Source: Erythrobacter sp. (GTDB lineage: Bacteria > Pseudomonadota > Alphaproteobacteria > Sphingomonadales > Sphingomonadaceae). Taken from it: 52,223 nucleotides of DNA. Positions 1 to 8,843 of the stretch are shown one piece after another; position 1 is the first letter of the stretch; the number at the start of each line of letters is the position of its first letter. The stretch is taken from NCBI GenBank assembly GCA_029937545.1, contig JAPYPR010000014.1, positions 5,454 to 57,676 of the forward strand, given 5' to 3'. The position numbers and the translations under genes are program-made. A model generated the notes under the pieces. The model saw only the letters and a list, made by a program, of their open reading frames with translations. It ran no database searches and had not been told where the DNA came from.

Positions 1-179
1 ATTCGTTTCCGGTGGGGTGCGGAAAGCGCAACCGTGCTTTCCTTGCGGCACCGGCCCACGCCCCCACCCGGCCACCGACGGCACTATACTGTTTGGCTGG
101 CCGGGTGGGGGCGTGGGCCGGTGCCGCTCCGGCGGACCAAGGTGTGCGGATCAGCGACATCTCTCCAAACCGCCGGAAA
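1..179. other. Intergenic stretch at window edge with a long palindrome
   Basis: No supported gene. The stretch holds a long perfect palindrome (45-127, listed separately) and a small hairpin just before it at about 20-42 (GGAAAGC ... GCTTTCC). It lies downstream of the lptB stop codon, so it may serve as a 3' processing or termination structure for lptB, but there is no T-run to prove it. Confidence 0.6.
45..127. repeat. Long palindromic repeat, copy 1
   Basis: Arms 45-74 and 98-127 are perfect 30-bp inverted repeats around a 23-nt loop. The core arm motif (CCCCCACCCGGCCA and complement) recurs in copy 2 (5031-5113), and a related version forms copy 3 (5244-5324). A small hairpin with loop GCAACCGT precedes it and is also present before copy 3. 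This looks like a dispersed, non-coding palindromic family. Confidence 0.8.
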
Positions 180-965
180 TCATAAAGTAAAATTCTCGCC
201 CAGATACAGCCGCTTCACGTTTTCGTCGGCGACCAGCGCCTGCGGTGTTCCCGCGAACAGCACCTGACCGCCATAGATGATGCAGGCCCGGTCCACGATC
301 TCCAGCGTCTCGCGCACATTATGGTCGGTAATCAGCACGCCGATGCCGCGAGTCTTCAGATCCTTCACCAGATCGCGGATGTCGCTGATCGAGAGCGGGT
401 CGATCCCGGCAAAGGGCTCGTCGAGCAGCATGATCGACGGTTTGGCGGCCAGCGCACGGGCGATCTCGCAGCGACGGCGCTCGCCGCCGGAGAGGGCCAT
501 GGCCGGACTGGTGCGCAGCCGCGTAAGGCCGAATTCGTCGAGCAGGCGTTCGAGTTCGGAAGCGCGCGTATCGGCATCAGGCTCGACCATTTCGAGCACG
601 CAATTGATGTTCTGCTCCACCGTCATGCCGCGAAAGATGCTGGTTTCCTGCGGCAAATAACCAAGACCCAGGATCGCGCGGCGATACATCGGTAGATTGG
701 TAACGTCCTGCCCGTCCATCATGATGCGGCCGGCATCGGGGCGCACGAGGCCCATGATCGAATAGAAGCAGGTCGTCTTGCCAGCCCCGTTCGGCCCGAG
801 CAGGCCGAGCACCTCGCCCTTGCCGACACTCAACGAAATGTCGGTCAGGACGGCGCGCTTGTCGTAGCTCTTGGCGATGGAAACGACTTCGAGGCCGCCC
901 TGCGGGATCGGCGGGGCAGCGTCGTGAACCGGGTCGGCAACGGTGGCGGTATCGATATCGGCCAT
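180..965 (-). CDS. lptB: LPS export ABC transporter ATP-binding protein LptB
   Basis: Cytoplasmic ATPase that powers lipopolysaccharide extraction from the inner membrane by LptFG and its passage along the LptC/A/D bridge. The translation has a Walker A motif (GPNGAGKT), a Q-loop (YLPQETSIF), an ABC signature (LSGGERRR), a Walker B (IMLLDEPFAGID) and the H-loop (ITDHNVRETL), all in LptB order, and ends in the typical KRLYLGENF tail. I placed the start at the ATG giving MADIDTAT (261 residues). An in-frame ATG four codons upstream (977) is possible; the frame stays open to 1115, but that extension is not LptB-like. Neither start has a clear ribosome-binding site. LptA and LptC, often adjacent, would lie upstream and are not here; the upstream neighbour is divergent. 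Confidence 0.93.
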   Translation of the reverse strand: MADIDTATVADPVHDAAPPIPQGGLEVVSIAKSYDKRAVLTDISLSVGKGEVLGLLGPNGAGKTTCFYSIMGLVRPDAGRIMMDGQDVTNLPMYRRAILGLGYLPQETSIFRGMTVEQNINCVLEMVEPDADTRASELERLLDEFGLTRLRTSPAMALSGGERRRCEIARALAAKPSIMLLDEPFAGIDPLSISDIRDLVKDLKTRGIGVLITDHNVRETLEIVDRACIIYGGQVLFAGTPQALVADENVKRLYLGENFTL

Positions 966-1160
966 GCTGCGCGCCATACGCAGAGAGATCGCAGGTGAAA
1001 ACCCTCGGGCGCGTGTTCTTCGACGAATTGGCAGGAATCCTGCATGGACGACTTCCATGCCGATATGGGACGCATTTGCGCACGTTCGTTGCGTGCGCTT
1101 GCCAGCCCGCCGCAAATTTGGAACAATGCGACTCGGGTAGAGACATTCGGGGAGAGTGCC

Positions 1161-1535
1161 GTGAACAAGGCGCTACACGACGATCACGACGCACACAGCC
1201 GCCGCCGCGCGGATCTGCGGGACTGGCGCAAATCGATGAGCGACAATGTCGCGCTCGCCCTGCTGGTCTATACCGGTCTCCAGATTTTCGTGACCGTCCA
1301 CGCGATGAAGCAGGGAATGATCTCGATCGCGCCGTACCTCCTCCTCGTTGCCCTCGTGGCCGGCATCATTCCGTTCTGCCGCAAGTTCGAGCATCGCTGG
1401 ACACGCCTTTCGGATGAGGACGCGCACGATCCGGCATTGTCCGGCGCTTTTCGCCGCGACCAGATCGCGCTGTGGGCGCTGGCAATCGTCACGCCGCTGG
1501 CGCTGACGGCTTTCTTTCGGCTTATCTTCGGCTGA
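1161..1535 (+). CDS. Small hypothetical membrane protein
   Basis: A 124-residue protein with no family I recognise. It has a charged, His/Arg/Asp-rich cytoplasmic head (about residues 1-27), then three hydrophobic segments at about 30-50, 54-74 and 100-121, so it is probably an inner-membrane protein. The start is set at GTG 1161 because GGGGAGAG sits about 6 nt upstream; the open frame continues back to 1044 but runs into the lptB upstream region. It is divergent from lptB and 92 bp ahead of pmbA. Function unknown. Confidence 0.7.
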   Translation: MNKALHDDHDAHSRRRADLRDWRKSMSDNVALALLVYTGLQIFVTVHAMKQGMISIAPYLLLVALVAGIIPFCRKFEHRWTRLSDEDAHDPALSGAFRRDQIALWALAIVTPLALTAFFRLIFG

Positions 1536-1627
1536 GCGAGACAATCGCTTCGCGAGGGCTGGCAGTTGCCACGCCATGCGCACATGCCTACCTGCAAACG
1601 GATGAGAATTATCCGTAAGCCTTCGCA

Positions 1628-2974
1628 ATGATCGACAGCGCCGCCGCGGTTGCGCGCTGCCAGGAACTCGTCGACCTCGCCCGGGCGCGCGGTGCCGATG
1701 CCGCCGACGCCGCCTGCCGCGCCGGAGCATCCGAAAGCGTGTCGGTGCGGCTGGGCGAACTGGAAGAGGTCGAGCGCTCCGAAAGCGAAGAGATAAGCCT
1801 GCGGGTTTTCGTCGGCAGGCGATCGTCCTCCATCCAGACCAGCGACTTCGCACCCGAAGGTCTCGCCATCCTTGCCGAGCGTGCGGTGGAAATGGCGCGG
1901 CTCACACCCGAAGATCCTTATGGCGGGCTCGCCCCGGAAGACCGGCTGTTCAATGGCGAGGCACCCGATCTCGAACTGTGCGACCCTGACGACCCGTCGC
2001 CCGAGGAGTTGCGCGCTGCGGCGCTGGCAGCGGAAGATGCCGCCCGCGCGGTGGACGGCGTGACCAATTCCAACGGTGGCAGCGCAGGTGCCTCGCGCAG
2101 CGTATTCGGTCTCGCCACGTCGAACGGCTTCGCGCGGGGCTATGCCAGCGGATCGCACACGCTGTCCGCAAGCGTCGTTGCGGGCGAAGGCGGGGGCATG
2201 GAAACCGATTACGCCTATCGCACGCAGCGCTTCCGCTCCGACCTGCCGGGTGCGGATCAGATCGGCCGCGAGGCGGGCGAGCGGGCCGTGCGCAAGACGG
2301 GCGCTACCTCCATGCCATCGCACAAGATGCCGGTCGTGTTCGAACCGCGCGTCGGCAACGGCGTGCTCGGGCATTTGCTCGCCGCGATGAGCGGGCCTGC
2401 AATAGCGCGCAAATCCAGCTTCCTGATCGGGCGCGAGGACGAGCAATTGTTCGACAGCGGCATTCGCGTGCGCGAAGAGCCGTTCCGCAAGCGCGGCCTG
2501 CGCTCGCGCTATTTCGACGGCGAAGGCGTGCCTTGCAGCGAGCGAATGCTGGTCGAAGGTGGCCGCATCGGCGGCTGGCTGACCAATGTCGCATCGGCCA
2601 ACCAGCTCGGTCTCGACCTGACGGGCCATGCCGGACGCGGTGGAGGCGGGGCGCCCGGCGTATCGGCCAGCAATATCGTCCTCGATCCCGGCACGGTCTC
2701 GGTCGAAGACCTCATCGCCGATATCGAGGACGGCCTCTATGTCACCGGTCTGTTCGGCCAGGGGGTCAACCTCGTGACCGGCGATTACAGCCGCGGGGCG
2801 AGCGGGTTCCGCATCCGTGACGGCGAGATTGTCGGCCCGGTGTCCGAGATCACCATTGCAGGAACGCTGCCGGACATGTTCCGCGCGCTGACGCCGGCGA
2901 ACGACCTGGAATTGCAACGCGGCATCGACGTGCCGACCTTCCGCATCGATGGAATGGCGGTGGCGGGAGAATGA
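1628..2974 (+). CDS. pmbA: TldE/PmbA family metalloprotease-related protein
   Basis: A 448-residue member of the TldD/PmbA family. In characterised bacteria, TldD and TldE (PmbA) form a heterodimeric protease acting on small peptides such as microcin precursors and the CcdA antitoxin; the catalytic zinc is in TldD. Visible family features are the N-terminal domain (SESVSVRLGELEEVERSESE and following), the central SGSHTLSASVV stretch, and the C-terminal GVSASNIVLDPG and GLYVTGLFGQGVNLVTGDYS blocks typical of PmbA. I do not see the HExxxH zinc motif of TldD, which supports the PmbA assignment. No tldD is in the window. The stop overlaps the next start by 4 nt (ATGA), so the two genes are translationally coupled. 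Confidence 0.9.
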   Translation: MIDSAAAVARCQELVDLARARGADAADAACRAGASESVSVRLGELEEVERSESEEISLRVFVGRRSSSIQTSDFAPEGLAILAERAVEMARLTPEDPYGGLAPEDRLFNGEAPDLELCDPDDPSPEELRAAALAAEDAARAVDGVTNSNGGSAGASRSVFGLATSNGFARGYASGSHTLSASVVAGEGGGMETDYAYRTQRFRSDLPGADQIGREAGERAVRKTGATSMPSHKMPVVFEPRVGNGVLGHLLAAMSGPAIARKSSFLIGREDEQLFDSGIRVREEPFRKRGLRSRYFDGEGVPCSERMLVEGGRIGGWLTNVASANQLGLDLTGHAGRGGGGAPGVSASNIVLDPGTVSVEDLIADIEDGLYVTGLFGQGVNLVTGDYSRGASGFRIRDGEIVGPVSEITIAGTLPDMFRALTPANDLELQRGIDVPTFRIDGMAVAGE

Positions 2975-4356
2975 TCGTGCGGTTTCTTTTCCTTCTCGCG
3001 CTGCTGATTGCCGCTCCGCTGTCCGCGCAACTCGTCGAACCCGCGCCGAGCGAGGAGCCGCAGCCCACGCCGACGCAAACCATCGCCGCGACGCAAGGGG
3101 CGGGCGACGACGAGCGCATCGCGAGTCGTATTTCCGGCATCTTCGCCGCGCTGCCAGCCTTCGAGCAGGTGTCGGTCGAGGTGAACGAAGGCGTCGTTGC
3201 GCTGTCGGGCACCGTGCCTGCCGAGGAGGATGTCGCACGCGCGGAAGAGATTGCGTCCCGCGTGGCGGGCGTGGTGACCGTCGAAAACGGGCTGGAGCGC
3301 GACGTTTCGCTCGCAGCAGGCACGGCGGGACTGACCAGCCTCGCCGACCGATGGAGCGATCTGGTCAGGATGCTGCCGCTGATTGCCGTCGCGCTGCTGG
3401 TATGGGCGGGCATCGTACTGCTCGGCTATCTGATCGCGGGCCTCGGATCGCTCTGGCACCGGATCGCGCCCAACGGCTTCCTTGCCGAGCTGATTGCGAG
3501 CGCCATTCGCTTCACCGCCGTCGTCGGCGGGCTCGTGATCGCGCTCGACATGATCGGGGCGACGGCGCTGCTCGGCGCGGTGCTGGGCGGTGCGGGCGTC
3601 ATCGGTCTCGCGCTGGGTTTCGCCATGCGCGAGACGGTCGAGAACTACGTCGCCTCGCTGATGCTGAGCCTGCGCCAGCCGTTCCGCGCCAACGACCACG
3701 TGCTGATCGACGATCTCGAAGGCCGCGTGATCCGCCTGACCAGCCGTGCGACCGTGCTGATGACGCTGGACGGCAACCATCTGCGTATTCCGAATGGTCA
3801 GGTGTTCAAGGCGATCATCACCAATTATACCCGCAATCCGCAGCGCCGCTTCGAGTTCGACCTTGGTGTGGATGCAGACGACGATGCGCGAGCTGCCCGG
3901 AAGCTCGGTCGCGATACGCTGGCGGGGTTGGACTTCGTGCTCGCCGACCCGCCTCCTGAAGCGAGGATCATAGAGGTGGGCGATTCGAACGTAGTCATCC
4001 GCTTCATGGGCTGGATCGACCAGGGCCAGACGGATTGGTGGAAGGCCCAGACCAACGCGATCCCGGCGGTCAAGACGGCCTTGGAAGACGCCGGATTCGG
4101 CCTGCCCGAACCGATCTACCGCCTGCGCTTCGACCCGCGCTCTGCCAGTGTGCCATTCGAGAGCGGCACTGCATCGGCTGAGGCGAAGCCGCGCGACGAG
4201 CAGTCCCCCAAACCCGTCCGCCAGATTACCGTCACCGAAGCAGATGAGGACGTCCGCCCGACCGACGAGATCGCGCAGATGGTCGATGCGGAACGGCGCC
4301 AGGGCGGCAGCGAGCAGGAGAAGGACCTGCTCGATTACAGCCGCCCTGTGGAATAA
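2971..4356 (+). CDS. MscS-family mechanosensitive channel with N-terminal BON domain
   Basis: A 461-residue small-conductance mechanosensitive channel. A signal sequence (residues 1-19, ending PLSAQ) is followed by a Pro/Glu-rich linker and a BON domain at about 45-110 (VSVEVNEGVVALSGTVPAEE ... VVTVENGLERD), which should sit in the periplasm and may bind membrane lipid. Transmembrane segments follow at about 131-155 and 170-195, then the pore helix (GAVLGGAGVIGLALGFAMRE) and the beta domain (LRQPFRANDHVLIDD ... RIPNGQVFKAIITNYTRN). The C-terminal tail is charged and probably disordered. It overlaps pmbA by 4 nt. BON-MscS fusions are known, but less common than plain MscS. Two other MscS-family genes occur in this window. 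Confidence 0.88.
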   Translation: MIVRFLFLLALLIAAPLSAQLVEPAPSEEPQPTPTQTIAATQGAGDDERIASRISGIFAALPAFEQVSVEVNEGVVALSGTVPAEEDVARAEEIASRVAGVVTVENGLERDVSLAAGTAGLTSLADRWSDLVRMLPLIAVALLVWAGIVLLGYLIAGLGSLWHRIAPNGFLAELIASAIRFTAVVGGLVIALDMIGATALLGAVLGGAGVIGLALGFAMRETVENYVASLMLSLRQPFRANDHVLIDDLEGRVIRLTSRATVLMTLDGNHLRIPNGQVFKAIITNYTRNPQRRFEFDLGVDADDDARAARKLGRDTLAGLDFVLADPPPEARIIEVGDSNVVIRFMGWIDQGQTDWWKAQTNAIPAVKTALEDAGFGLPEPIYRLRFDPRSASVPFESGTASAEAKPRDEQSPKPVRQITVTEADEDVRPTDEIAQMVDAERRQGGSEQEKDLLDYSRPVE

Positions 4357-4473
4357 TCTGCTTTTGCCTTTCGCACCCGCCTCCGCGGGTGCATCCTCGC
4401 TAGACGCGCAGCAAGCTGCGCCCGCTGCGGGCGGGCCGTCGCCCTTGCCTCGCTTACAGCTCGGAAGTTTCCC
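4357..4473. repeat. Hairpin-rich convergent spacer
   Basis: This spacer lies between two convergent genes. It contains a perfect stem GCACCCGC-ctcc-GCGGGTGC (4373-4392) and a second GCGCAGC-aa-GCTGCGC (4406-4421), followed by a GC-rich CCGCTGCGGGCGGG stretch. The stems could terminate transcription from both sides, but there is no T-run. The sequence has the look of a dispersed intergenic repeat; I cannot count copies outside this window. Confidence 0.45.
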
Positions 4474-5007
4474 TTATTTGTTCTCTTCGTAACGCTCGAT
4501 GCTTTCGAGCACGATTCGGCGCGCTTCGGCGGCATCGCCCCAGGCACCGACGCGGACCCACTTCTCTTTTTCGAGATCCTTGTAGTGGGTGAAGAAGTGC
4601 TCGATCTGCTGGAAAATGATGCTCGGCAGGTCCTTGGTTTCGCCGACATCGGAATAATAGGGGAAGGTCGTGTCGACCGGCACGCAGATCAGCTTCTCGT
4701 CACCGCCATGCTCGTCTTCGAGGTTCAGCACGCCGATCGGCCGGGCGCGGACGACGCAGCCGGCAATGAAGGGCGAACGGGCAATGACCAGCGCATCCAG
4801 CGGGTCGCCATCGGGGCTGAGCGTGTGGGGCACGAAGCCGTAGTTCGCCGGGTAGCGCATCGGCGTGTGCAGGATACGGTCGACGAACAGCGCGCCGCTG
4901 TCCTTGTCGAACTCGTATTTCACCGGCTCGCCGCCGGTCGGCACTTCGATGATGACATTGAGGCTTTCGGGCGGATTGTCGCCCACGGGGATCATGTCGA
5001 TGCGCAT
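4474..5007 (-). CDS. ppa: Inorganic pyrophosphatase (family I)
   Basis: Soluble Mg-dependent enzyme that hydrolyses pyrophosphate to orthophosphate, pulling biosynthetic reactions forward. At 177 residues it has the usual bacterial length. Family signatures are visible: the start MRIDMIPVGDNPP, the substrate/metal loop KYEFDKDSGALFVDR, YPANYGFVPHTLSPDGDPLD (the Asp-rich metal site), and RPIGVLNLEDEHGGDEKLI. The start at 5007 has AAGAGTGAG about 7 nt upstream. Copy 2 of the long palindromic family begins only 24 nt upstream of the start codon, so it probably lies in the 5' leader or promoter region. Confidence 0.95.
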   Translation of the reverse strand: MRIDMIPVGDNPPESLNVIIEVPTGGEPVKYEFDKDSGALFVDRILHTPMRYPANYGFVPHTLSPDGDPLDALVIARSPFIAGCVVRARPIGVLNLEDEHGGDEKLICVPVDTTFPYYSDVGETKDLPSIIFQQIEHFFTHYKDLEKEKWVRVGAWGDAAEARRIVLESIERYEENK

Positions 5008-5030
5008 TGATGCTCACTCTTTGTTAGGTT

Positions 5031-5113
5031 GCGGCACCGGCCCGCTCCCCCACCCGGCCACCCACGGCACGATGCTGATTGGGTGGCCGGGTGGGGGACC
5101 GGGCTGGCGCCGT
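5031..5113. repeat. Long palindromic repeat, copy 2
   Basis: Arms 5031-5064 and 5080-5113 pair over 34 bp with four mismatches around a 15-nt loop. The arm starts GCGGCACCGGCCC and contains CCCCCACCCGGCCACC, the same order as copy 1. Confidence 0.8.
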
Positions 5114-5243
5114 CCCGCCTTGCGGCGGATGAACGAAACGCCCCTCTCCCCAGAAAGACTTCGCAGGGGCCTCTAGCCTCGTGTGTATATTGCAGCAACA
5201 GTCTGTTTACTGCGTGCGTGAAGCGCATCCGTGCTTCCCTTGA

Positions 5244-5324
5244 CTGTTCCATCCTGCGCCACCTCCCGACCACCCATTGAGCATACTTCCGTGGGTGGTC
5301 GGGAGGGGGAGCGGGATGGAACAG
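5244..5324. repeat. Long palindromic repeat, copy 3 (diverged)
   Basis: Arms 5244-5276 and 5292-5324 pair over 33 bp with only three mismatches around a 15-nt loop. The sequence has drifted from copies 1 and 2 (CACCTCCCGACCACCCA instead of CCCCCACCCGGCCACC), but both arms have drifted together, so pairing is kept. The preceding small hairpin with loop GCATCCGT (about 5219-5240) matches the one before copy 1. Confidence 0.75.
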
Positions 5325-5375
5325 TGCGAGCCAGCAGCTTGCTGCTGGCGGCCAACGCACTTAAAGGCGCCATCC

Positions 5376-6632
5376 ATGTCGAAAACTCCCCAAGCCATCC
5401 GCGGTACGCAGGACATTTTCGGACCCGACGCCGAGGCCTTCGCTTTCGTGGTCGAGACCTTCGAGCGCGTGCGCAAGCTCTACCGCTTTCGCCGGGTCGA
5501 GATGCCGGTATTCGAGAAAACCGAGGTATTCAGCCGCGCGATCGGCGAGACGACCGATGTGGTCTCGAAGGAAATGTACAGCTTCGAGGATCGCGGCGGC
5601 GACAGCCTGACGCTGCGGCCCGAATTCACCGCCGGGATCGCGCGCGCCTACCTGTCCAACGGCTGGCAGCAGCATGCGCCGCTGAAGGTCGCGACGCACG
5701 GCCCGCTGTTCCGCTACGAGCGCCCGCAGAAGGGACGCTATCGCCAGTTCCACCAGATCGACGCGGAGATCATCGGCGCGGCCGAGCCGCAGGCGGATGT
5801 GGACTTACTCGCGATGGCCGACCAGTTGCTTAAGGAGCTCGGGATAGAGGGCGTGACGCTGCACCTCAACACGCTGGGCGATGGCGACAGCCGCGAAGCC
5901 TGGCGCGCTGCGCTGGTCGAGCATTTCCGTGCTGTGAAGGACGAGCTTTCGGAAGATTCACAGGAGCGGCTCGAGAAGAACCCGCTGCGCATTCTCGACA
6001 GCAAGGACCGCCGCGACATAGCGTTCGTCGCCGATACGCCAAAGATCGACCAGTTCCTGTCCGACGATGCATGGGCGTTCTTCGATGCTGTCACCAGTGG
6101 CCTTGATGCGGCGGGCGTGAAGTGGAAGCGCGCTGAAAGCCTTGTGCGCGGGCTGGACTATTACCGCCACACGGCCTTCGAGTTCATTCCCGACGAGGGC
6201 AGCGAGGCGGCCAGCAAGCTGGGTTCGCAAAGCACGATCCTCGGCGGCGGGCGGTACGATGGGCTGATGGAAAGCCTAGGCGGTGCGCCGACGCCCGCGG
6301 TGGGCTGGGCCGCGGGGATCGAGCGGCTGGCGATGCTGGTTGGAGAGAAGGGTGAAGGCCGTCCTGAAGTTGGCGTAATCTCGGAAAATCGTGCGCACGA
6401 TGATGCTGCAATGCAATTCGCTTCCGCGCTAAGACACGCAGGTTATTCCGTGGAGCTTGGAGCGACCGGCAACCCGAAAAAGCGTTTCGATAAGATGCGT
6501 CGCTTCGATCCTGTGGGCTTGGTTGTCTTGAAGGACGGAGCAGTGTCGTATCGCTCCGAAGCGACCGGCCGGCTTTCACAAGATTCGATCAGGTCGGCCG
6601 TGGACCACCTTGTGTTCGAGCTCGAAAACTAG
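5376..6632 (+). CDS. hisS: Histidyl-tRNA synthetase
   Basis: Class II aminoacyl-tRNA synthetase charging tRNA-His. The 418-residue product starts at ATG 5376 ([16 protein letters not shown]); the open frame runs back into the upstream palindrome, but homologous sequence begins here. Class II motif 1 ([20 protein letters not shown]), motif 2 ([15 protein letters not shown] and [18 protein letters not shown]) and the histidine motifs ([12 protein letters not shown] and GGGRYDGL) are all visible, followed by motif 3 ([14 protein letters not shown]) and an anticodon-binding C-terminal domain (about residues 325-418). The C-terminal domain looks complete. It is followed by a REP-type pair and prfA. 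Confidence 0.96.
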   Translation: MSKTPQAIRGTQDIFGPDAEAFAFVVETFERVRKLYRFRRVEMPVFEKTEVFSRAIGETTDVVSKEMYSFEDRGGDSLTLRPEFTAGIARAYLSNGWQQHAPLKVATHGPLFRYERPQKGRYRQFHQIDAEIIGAAEPQADVDLLAMADQLLKELGIEGVTLHLNTLGDGDSREAWRAALVEHFRAVKDELSEDSQERLEKNPLRILDSKDRRDIAFVADTPKIDQFLSDDAWAFFDAVTSGLDAAGVKWKRAESLVRGLDYYRHTAFEFIPDEGSEAASKLGSQSTILGGGRYDGLMESLGGAPTPAVGWAAGIERLAMLVGEKGEGRPEVGVISENRAHDDAAMQFASALRHAGYSVELGATGNPKKRFDKMRRFDPVGLVVLKDGAVSYRSEATGRLSQDSIRSAVDHLVFELEN

Positions 6633-6640
6633 CCACCTTC

Positions 6641-6725
6641 GTCACCCCCGCGAAGGCGGGGGTCCAGCTTTTATTTTTGCGCCGCGCATGTAGGGAAGCT
6701 GGATTCCCGCCCTCGCGGGAATGAC
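6641..6725. repeat. REP-type inverted pair between hisS and prfA
   Basis: Two hairpin units face each other: 6641-6670 (GTCACCCCCGCGAAGGCGGG and flank) and 6696-6725 (complement of GTCATTCCCGCGAGGGCGGG and flank), joined by 25 nt. Each unit is a small stem-loop and the pair also forms one large palindrome. The GTCA-YYCCCGCGAA-type unit is common in sphingomonad intergenic DNA (established knowledge); a related pair lies in the groES-groEL spacer. Confidence 0.8.
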
Positions 6726-6740
6726 GAAACGAGTGTAACT

Positions 6741-7808
6741 GTGACCATCCCAGCCGAACGCCTCGACCAGATCGCCCATCGCTTCGCCGAGTTGGAGGCG
6801 CGCATGGCGTCGGGCCAGCTGGAGGGCGAGGAATTCGTCCAGGCAAGCCGCGACTATGCCGAACTGGAGCCGGTGGCGAAGGTCGCGGCCGAGGTGAAGG
6901 CCGCGCGCGAGGAGATTGCGAGCCTCGAGGAAATGCTCGCCGATCCCGAGATGAAAGCCATGGCCGAGGAAGAGCTGGGCTCTCTGCACAAGCGCCTGCC
7001 GGAAGCCGAGCGCGAGCTGGCCGTCGCCATGCTGCCGCGCGATTCCGCCGACAACAAGCCCGCCATGCTCGAAATCCGGGCCGGCACCGGCGGCGACGAG
7101 GCAGCGCTGTTCGCCGGCGACCTCTTCCGCATGTATGAACGCTTCGCTGCCGAGCAGGGCTGGAAGGTGGAGCCGGTCAGCATGAGCGCCAGCGAGGTCG
7201 GCGGCTTCAAGGAAATCGTCGCCAATGTCACCGGCAGCGGAGTCTTCGCCAAGCTCAAGTTCGAAAGTGGCGTCCACCGCGTCCAGCGCGTGCCGGAAAC
7301 CGAGAGCGGCGGACGCATCCATACCTCGGCGGCGACCGTGGCGGTGCTGCCGGAGCCGGACGAAGTCGATGTACAGATCGATCCGGGCGATCTCAAGATC
7401 GACACCTATCGCGCCAGCGGGGCGGGCGGCCAGCACGTCAACACTACCGATTCCGCAATCCGCATTACGCACGAGCCGACCGGCCTCGTCGTCACCTGTC
7501 AGGACGGGCGCAGCCAGCACAAGAACAAGGAAAAGGCGATGCAAGTCCTGCGCGCGCGGCTCTACGAGCAGCAGCGCGAGGCGACGCAGGGCGCCGAGGC
7601 CGAAGCGCGCAAGGCCATGGTCGGCAGCGGCGACCGCTCAGAACGCATCCGCACCTACAACTTCCCGCAAGGCCGCGTGACCGACCATCGCATCGGCCTG
7701 ACGCTGCAGAAGCTGCCGCAGATCATCGCCGGGCCTGGCTTAAGCGAACTGGTCGATGCGTTGATCGCCGAGGACGAGGCCAAGCGCCTCGCGGCGATGG
7801 CGGAGTGA
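6741..7808 (+). CDS. prfA: Peptide chain release factor 1
   Basis: RF1 recognises UAA and UAG stop codons and triggers peptide release on the ribosome. The 355-residue product starts at GTG 6741. Residues 1-100 form the helical domain 1. The catalytic GGQ motif is at residues 229-231 ([16 protein letters not shown]), and the codon-recognition PxT loop is at about 185-195 ([20 protein letters not shown] just precedes). The tail [20 protein letters not shown] is typical. The last codons overlap prmC by 4 nt (GTGA), and the PrmC product methylates the GGQ glutamine, so the pair is a functional operon. Confidence 0.97.
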   Translation: MTIPAERLDQIAHRFAELEARMASGQLEGEEFVQASRDYAELEPVAKVAAEVKAAREEIASLEEMLADPEMKAMAEEELGSLHKRLPEAERELAVAMLPRDSADNKPAMLEIRAGTGGDEAALFAGDLFRMYERFAAEQGWKVEPVSMSASEVGGFKEIVANVTGSGVFAKLKFESGVHRVQRVPETESGGRIHTSAATVAVLPEPDEVDVQIDPGDLKIDTYRASGAGGQHVNTTDSAIRITHEPTGLVVTCQDGRSQHKNKEKAMQVLRARLYEQQREATQGAEAEARKAMVGSGDRSERIRTYNFPQGRVTDHRIGLTLQKLPQIIAGPGLSELVDALIAEDEAKRLAAMAE

Positions 7809-8626
7809 CCGTCGCCGACGCTGTTCGCGAAGCCGCACAGCGCCTCTCTGTCACCAGCGACACCGCCCGGCTGGATGCCGAACTGCTGATGGCGCATGCT
7901 CTCGGCACAACGCGCTCGGACTTGCTCATGCGACACATGCGCGAGCCAGCGCCTGCCAGCTTCGCTGCCTTGGTCGAGCGGCGCTCGGCGAACGAGCCGG
8001 TGGCGCACATTCTCGGACGGCAAGAGTTTTTCGGGCTCGACTTCGCCATTACGGAAGACACGCTGATTCCGCGCGGTGACAGCGAGACGATCGTGCAGGC
8101 CGCGCTGGATAGTGCGGGGCCCGATGCGCGGGTGCTGGACATGGGCACGGGGAGCGGCGCGTTGCTGTTGGCTTTCCTGTCCGAGCGCCCCGCCGCGAAG
8201 GGCATCGGGATCGACATCTCGCCGACGGCACTGGCAGTGGCGCAAGGCAACAGCGAAGCGCTCGGGCTTGCCAATCGGGCGGAATTCCGCGTCGCAAGCT
8301 GGCTCGACGATGGCTGGACCGACGATCTGGGCAAATTCGATCTGATCCTCTGCAATCCGCCCTATGTAGAGGACGATGCCGAGCTCGATCCCGATGTGCG
8401 CAACTTCGAGCCGGCCTCCGCTTTGTTCGCCGGTCCCGAGGGACTTGACGACTATCGCGTAGTTATCCCACAGCTTTGCAAGCTTCTTTCGCCGGAGGGG
8501 ATCGCGGTCCTCGAAATCGGCTGGAAACAGGCAGGCGCGGTCTCGGAAATCGCCAGCGAATCAGGGTTCCAAACCGAGCTTCGCCAAGACCTCGCGGGCC
8601 GCCCCCGTGTACTGATTCTCAGATAA
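7805..8626 (+). CDS. prmC: Release factor glutamine N5-methyltransferase
   Basis: Class I SAM-dependent methyltransferase that methylates the GGQ glutamine of RF1 and RF2. It is 273 residues long. The N-terminal helical domain (1-75) is followed by the SAM-binding motif [15 protein letters not shown] (about 103-117) and the catalytic NPPY motif at residues 184-187 ([11 protein letters not shown]). GTG start at 7805 overlapping the prfA stop. The C-terminus ([16 protein letters not shown]) is standard. A palindromic stem CTGGCC-aca-GGCCAG at 8658-8672 may end the transcript. Confidence 0.95.
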   Translation: MTVADAVREAAQRLSVTSDTARLDAELLMAHALGTTRSDLLMRHMREPAPASFAALVERRSANEPVAHILGRQEFFGLDFAITEDTLIPRGDSETIVQAALDSAGPDARVLDMGTGSGALLLAFLSERPAAKGIGIDISPTALAVAQGNSEALGLANRAEFRVASWLDDGWTDDLGKFDLILCNPPYVEDDAELDPDVRNFEPASALFAGPEGLDDYRVVIPQLCKLLSPEGIAVLEIGWKQAGAVSEIASESGFQTELRQDLAGRPRVLILR

Positions 8627-8843
8627 GGGTTGGCAAAGCCGATTCGACCCTTTACCTCTGGCCACAGGCCAGTGGTGCGCGGCATGTCCGACCCGGTGGC
8701 CTAAGCCCCGACATATGCAGTTCCGGTGCGTGGCCCTTCAAGCCTCGCATACCATGCAGGAAAACGGGGCACGCGCCATGCGATAAGCGCGGGCGCGCAA
8801 GGGGCAAGGCGGCCATAGACGGACCGGGGGTCCGCGCCGCGCC

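Larger units (their letters stand above)
5008..5375. other. ppa-hisS divergent spacer with two palindromes
   Basis: This 368-bp divergent spacer between ppa and hisS contains palindrome copies 2 and 3 and about 130 bp between them. A further small stem (CCGCC-ttgc-GGCGG, about 5116-5129) flanks copy 2. No convincing protein gene or promoter stands out; an AT-richer patch (about 5181-5213) between the palindromes is the likeliest promoter zone. Confidence 0.5.

Noticed and set aside
1268..3238. A 656-codon minus-strand frame across the pmbA region
   Set aside because: It overlaps three well-supported genes on the other strand and shows no recognisable domain.
8627..8843. Possible structured RNA between prmC and the DUF4167 gene
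   Set aside because: Only short stems (8658-8672 and 8821-8833) are visible, with no match to SRP, 6S, tmRNA or RNase P RNA and no terminator of its own; I see nothing else supportable in this 217-bp stretch.
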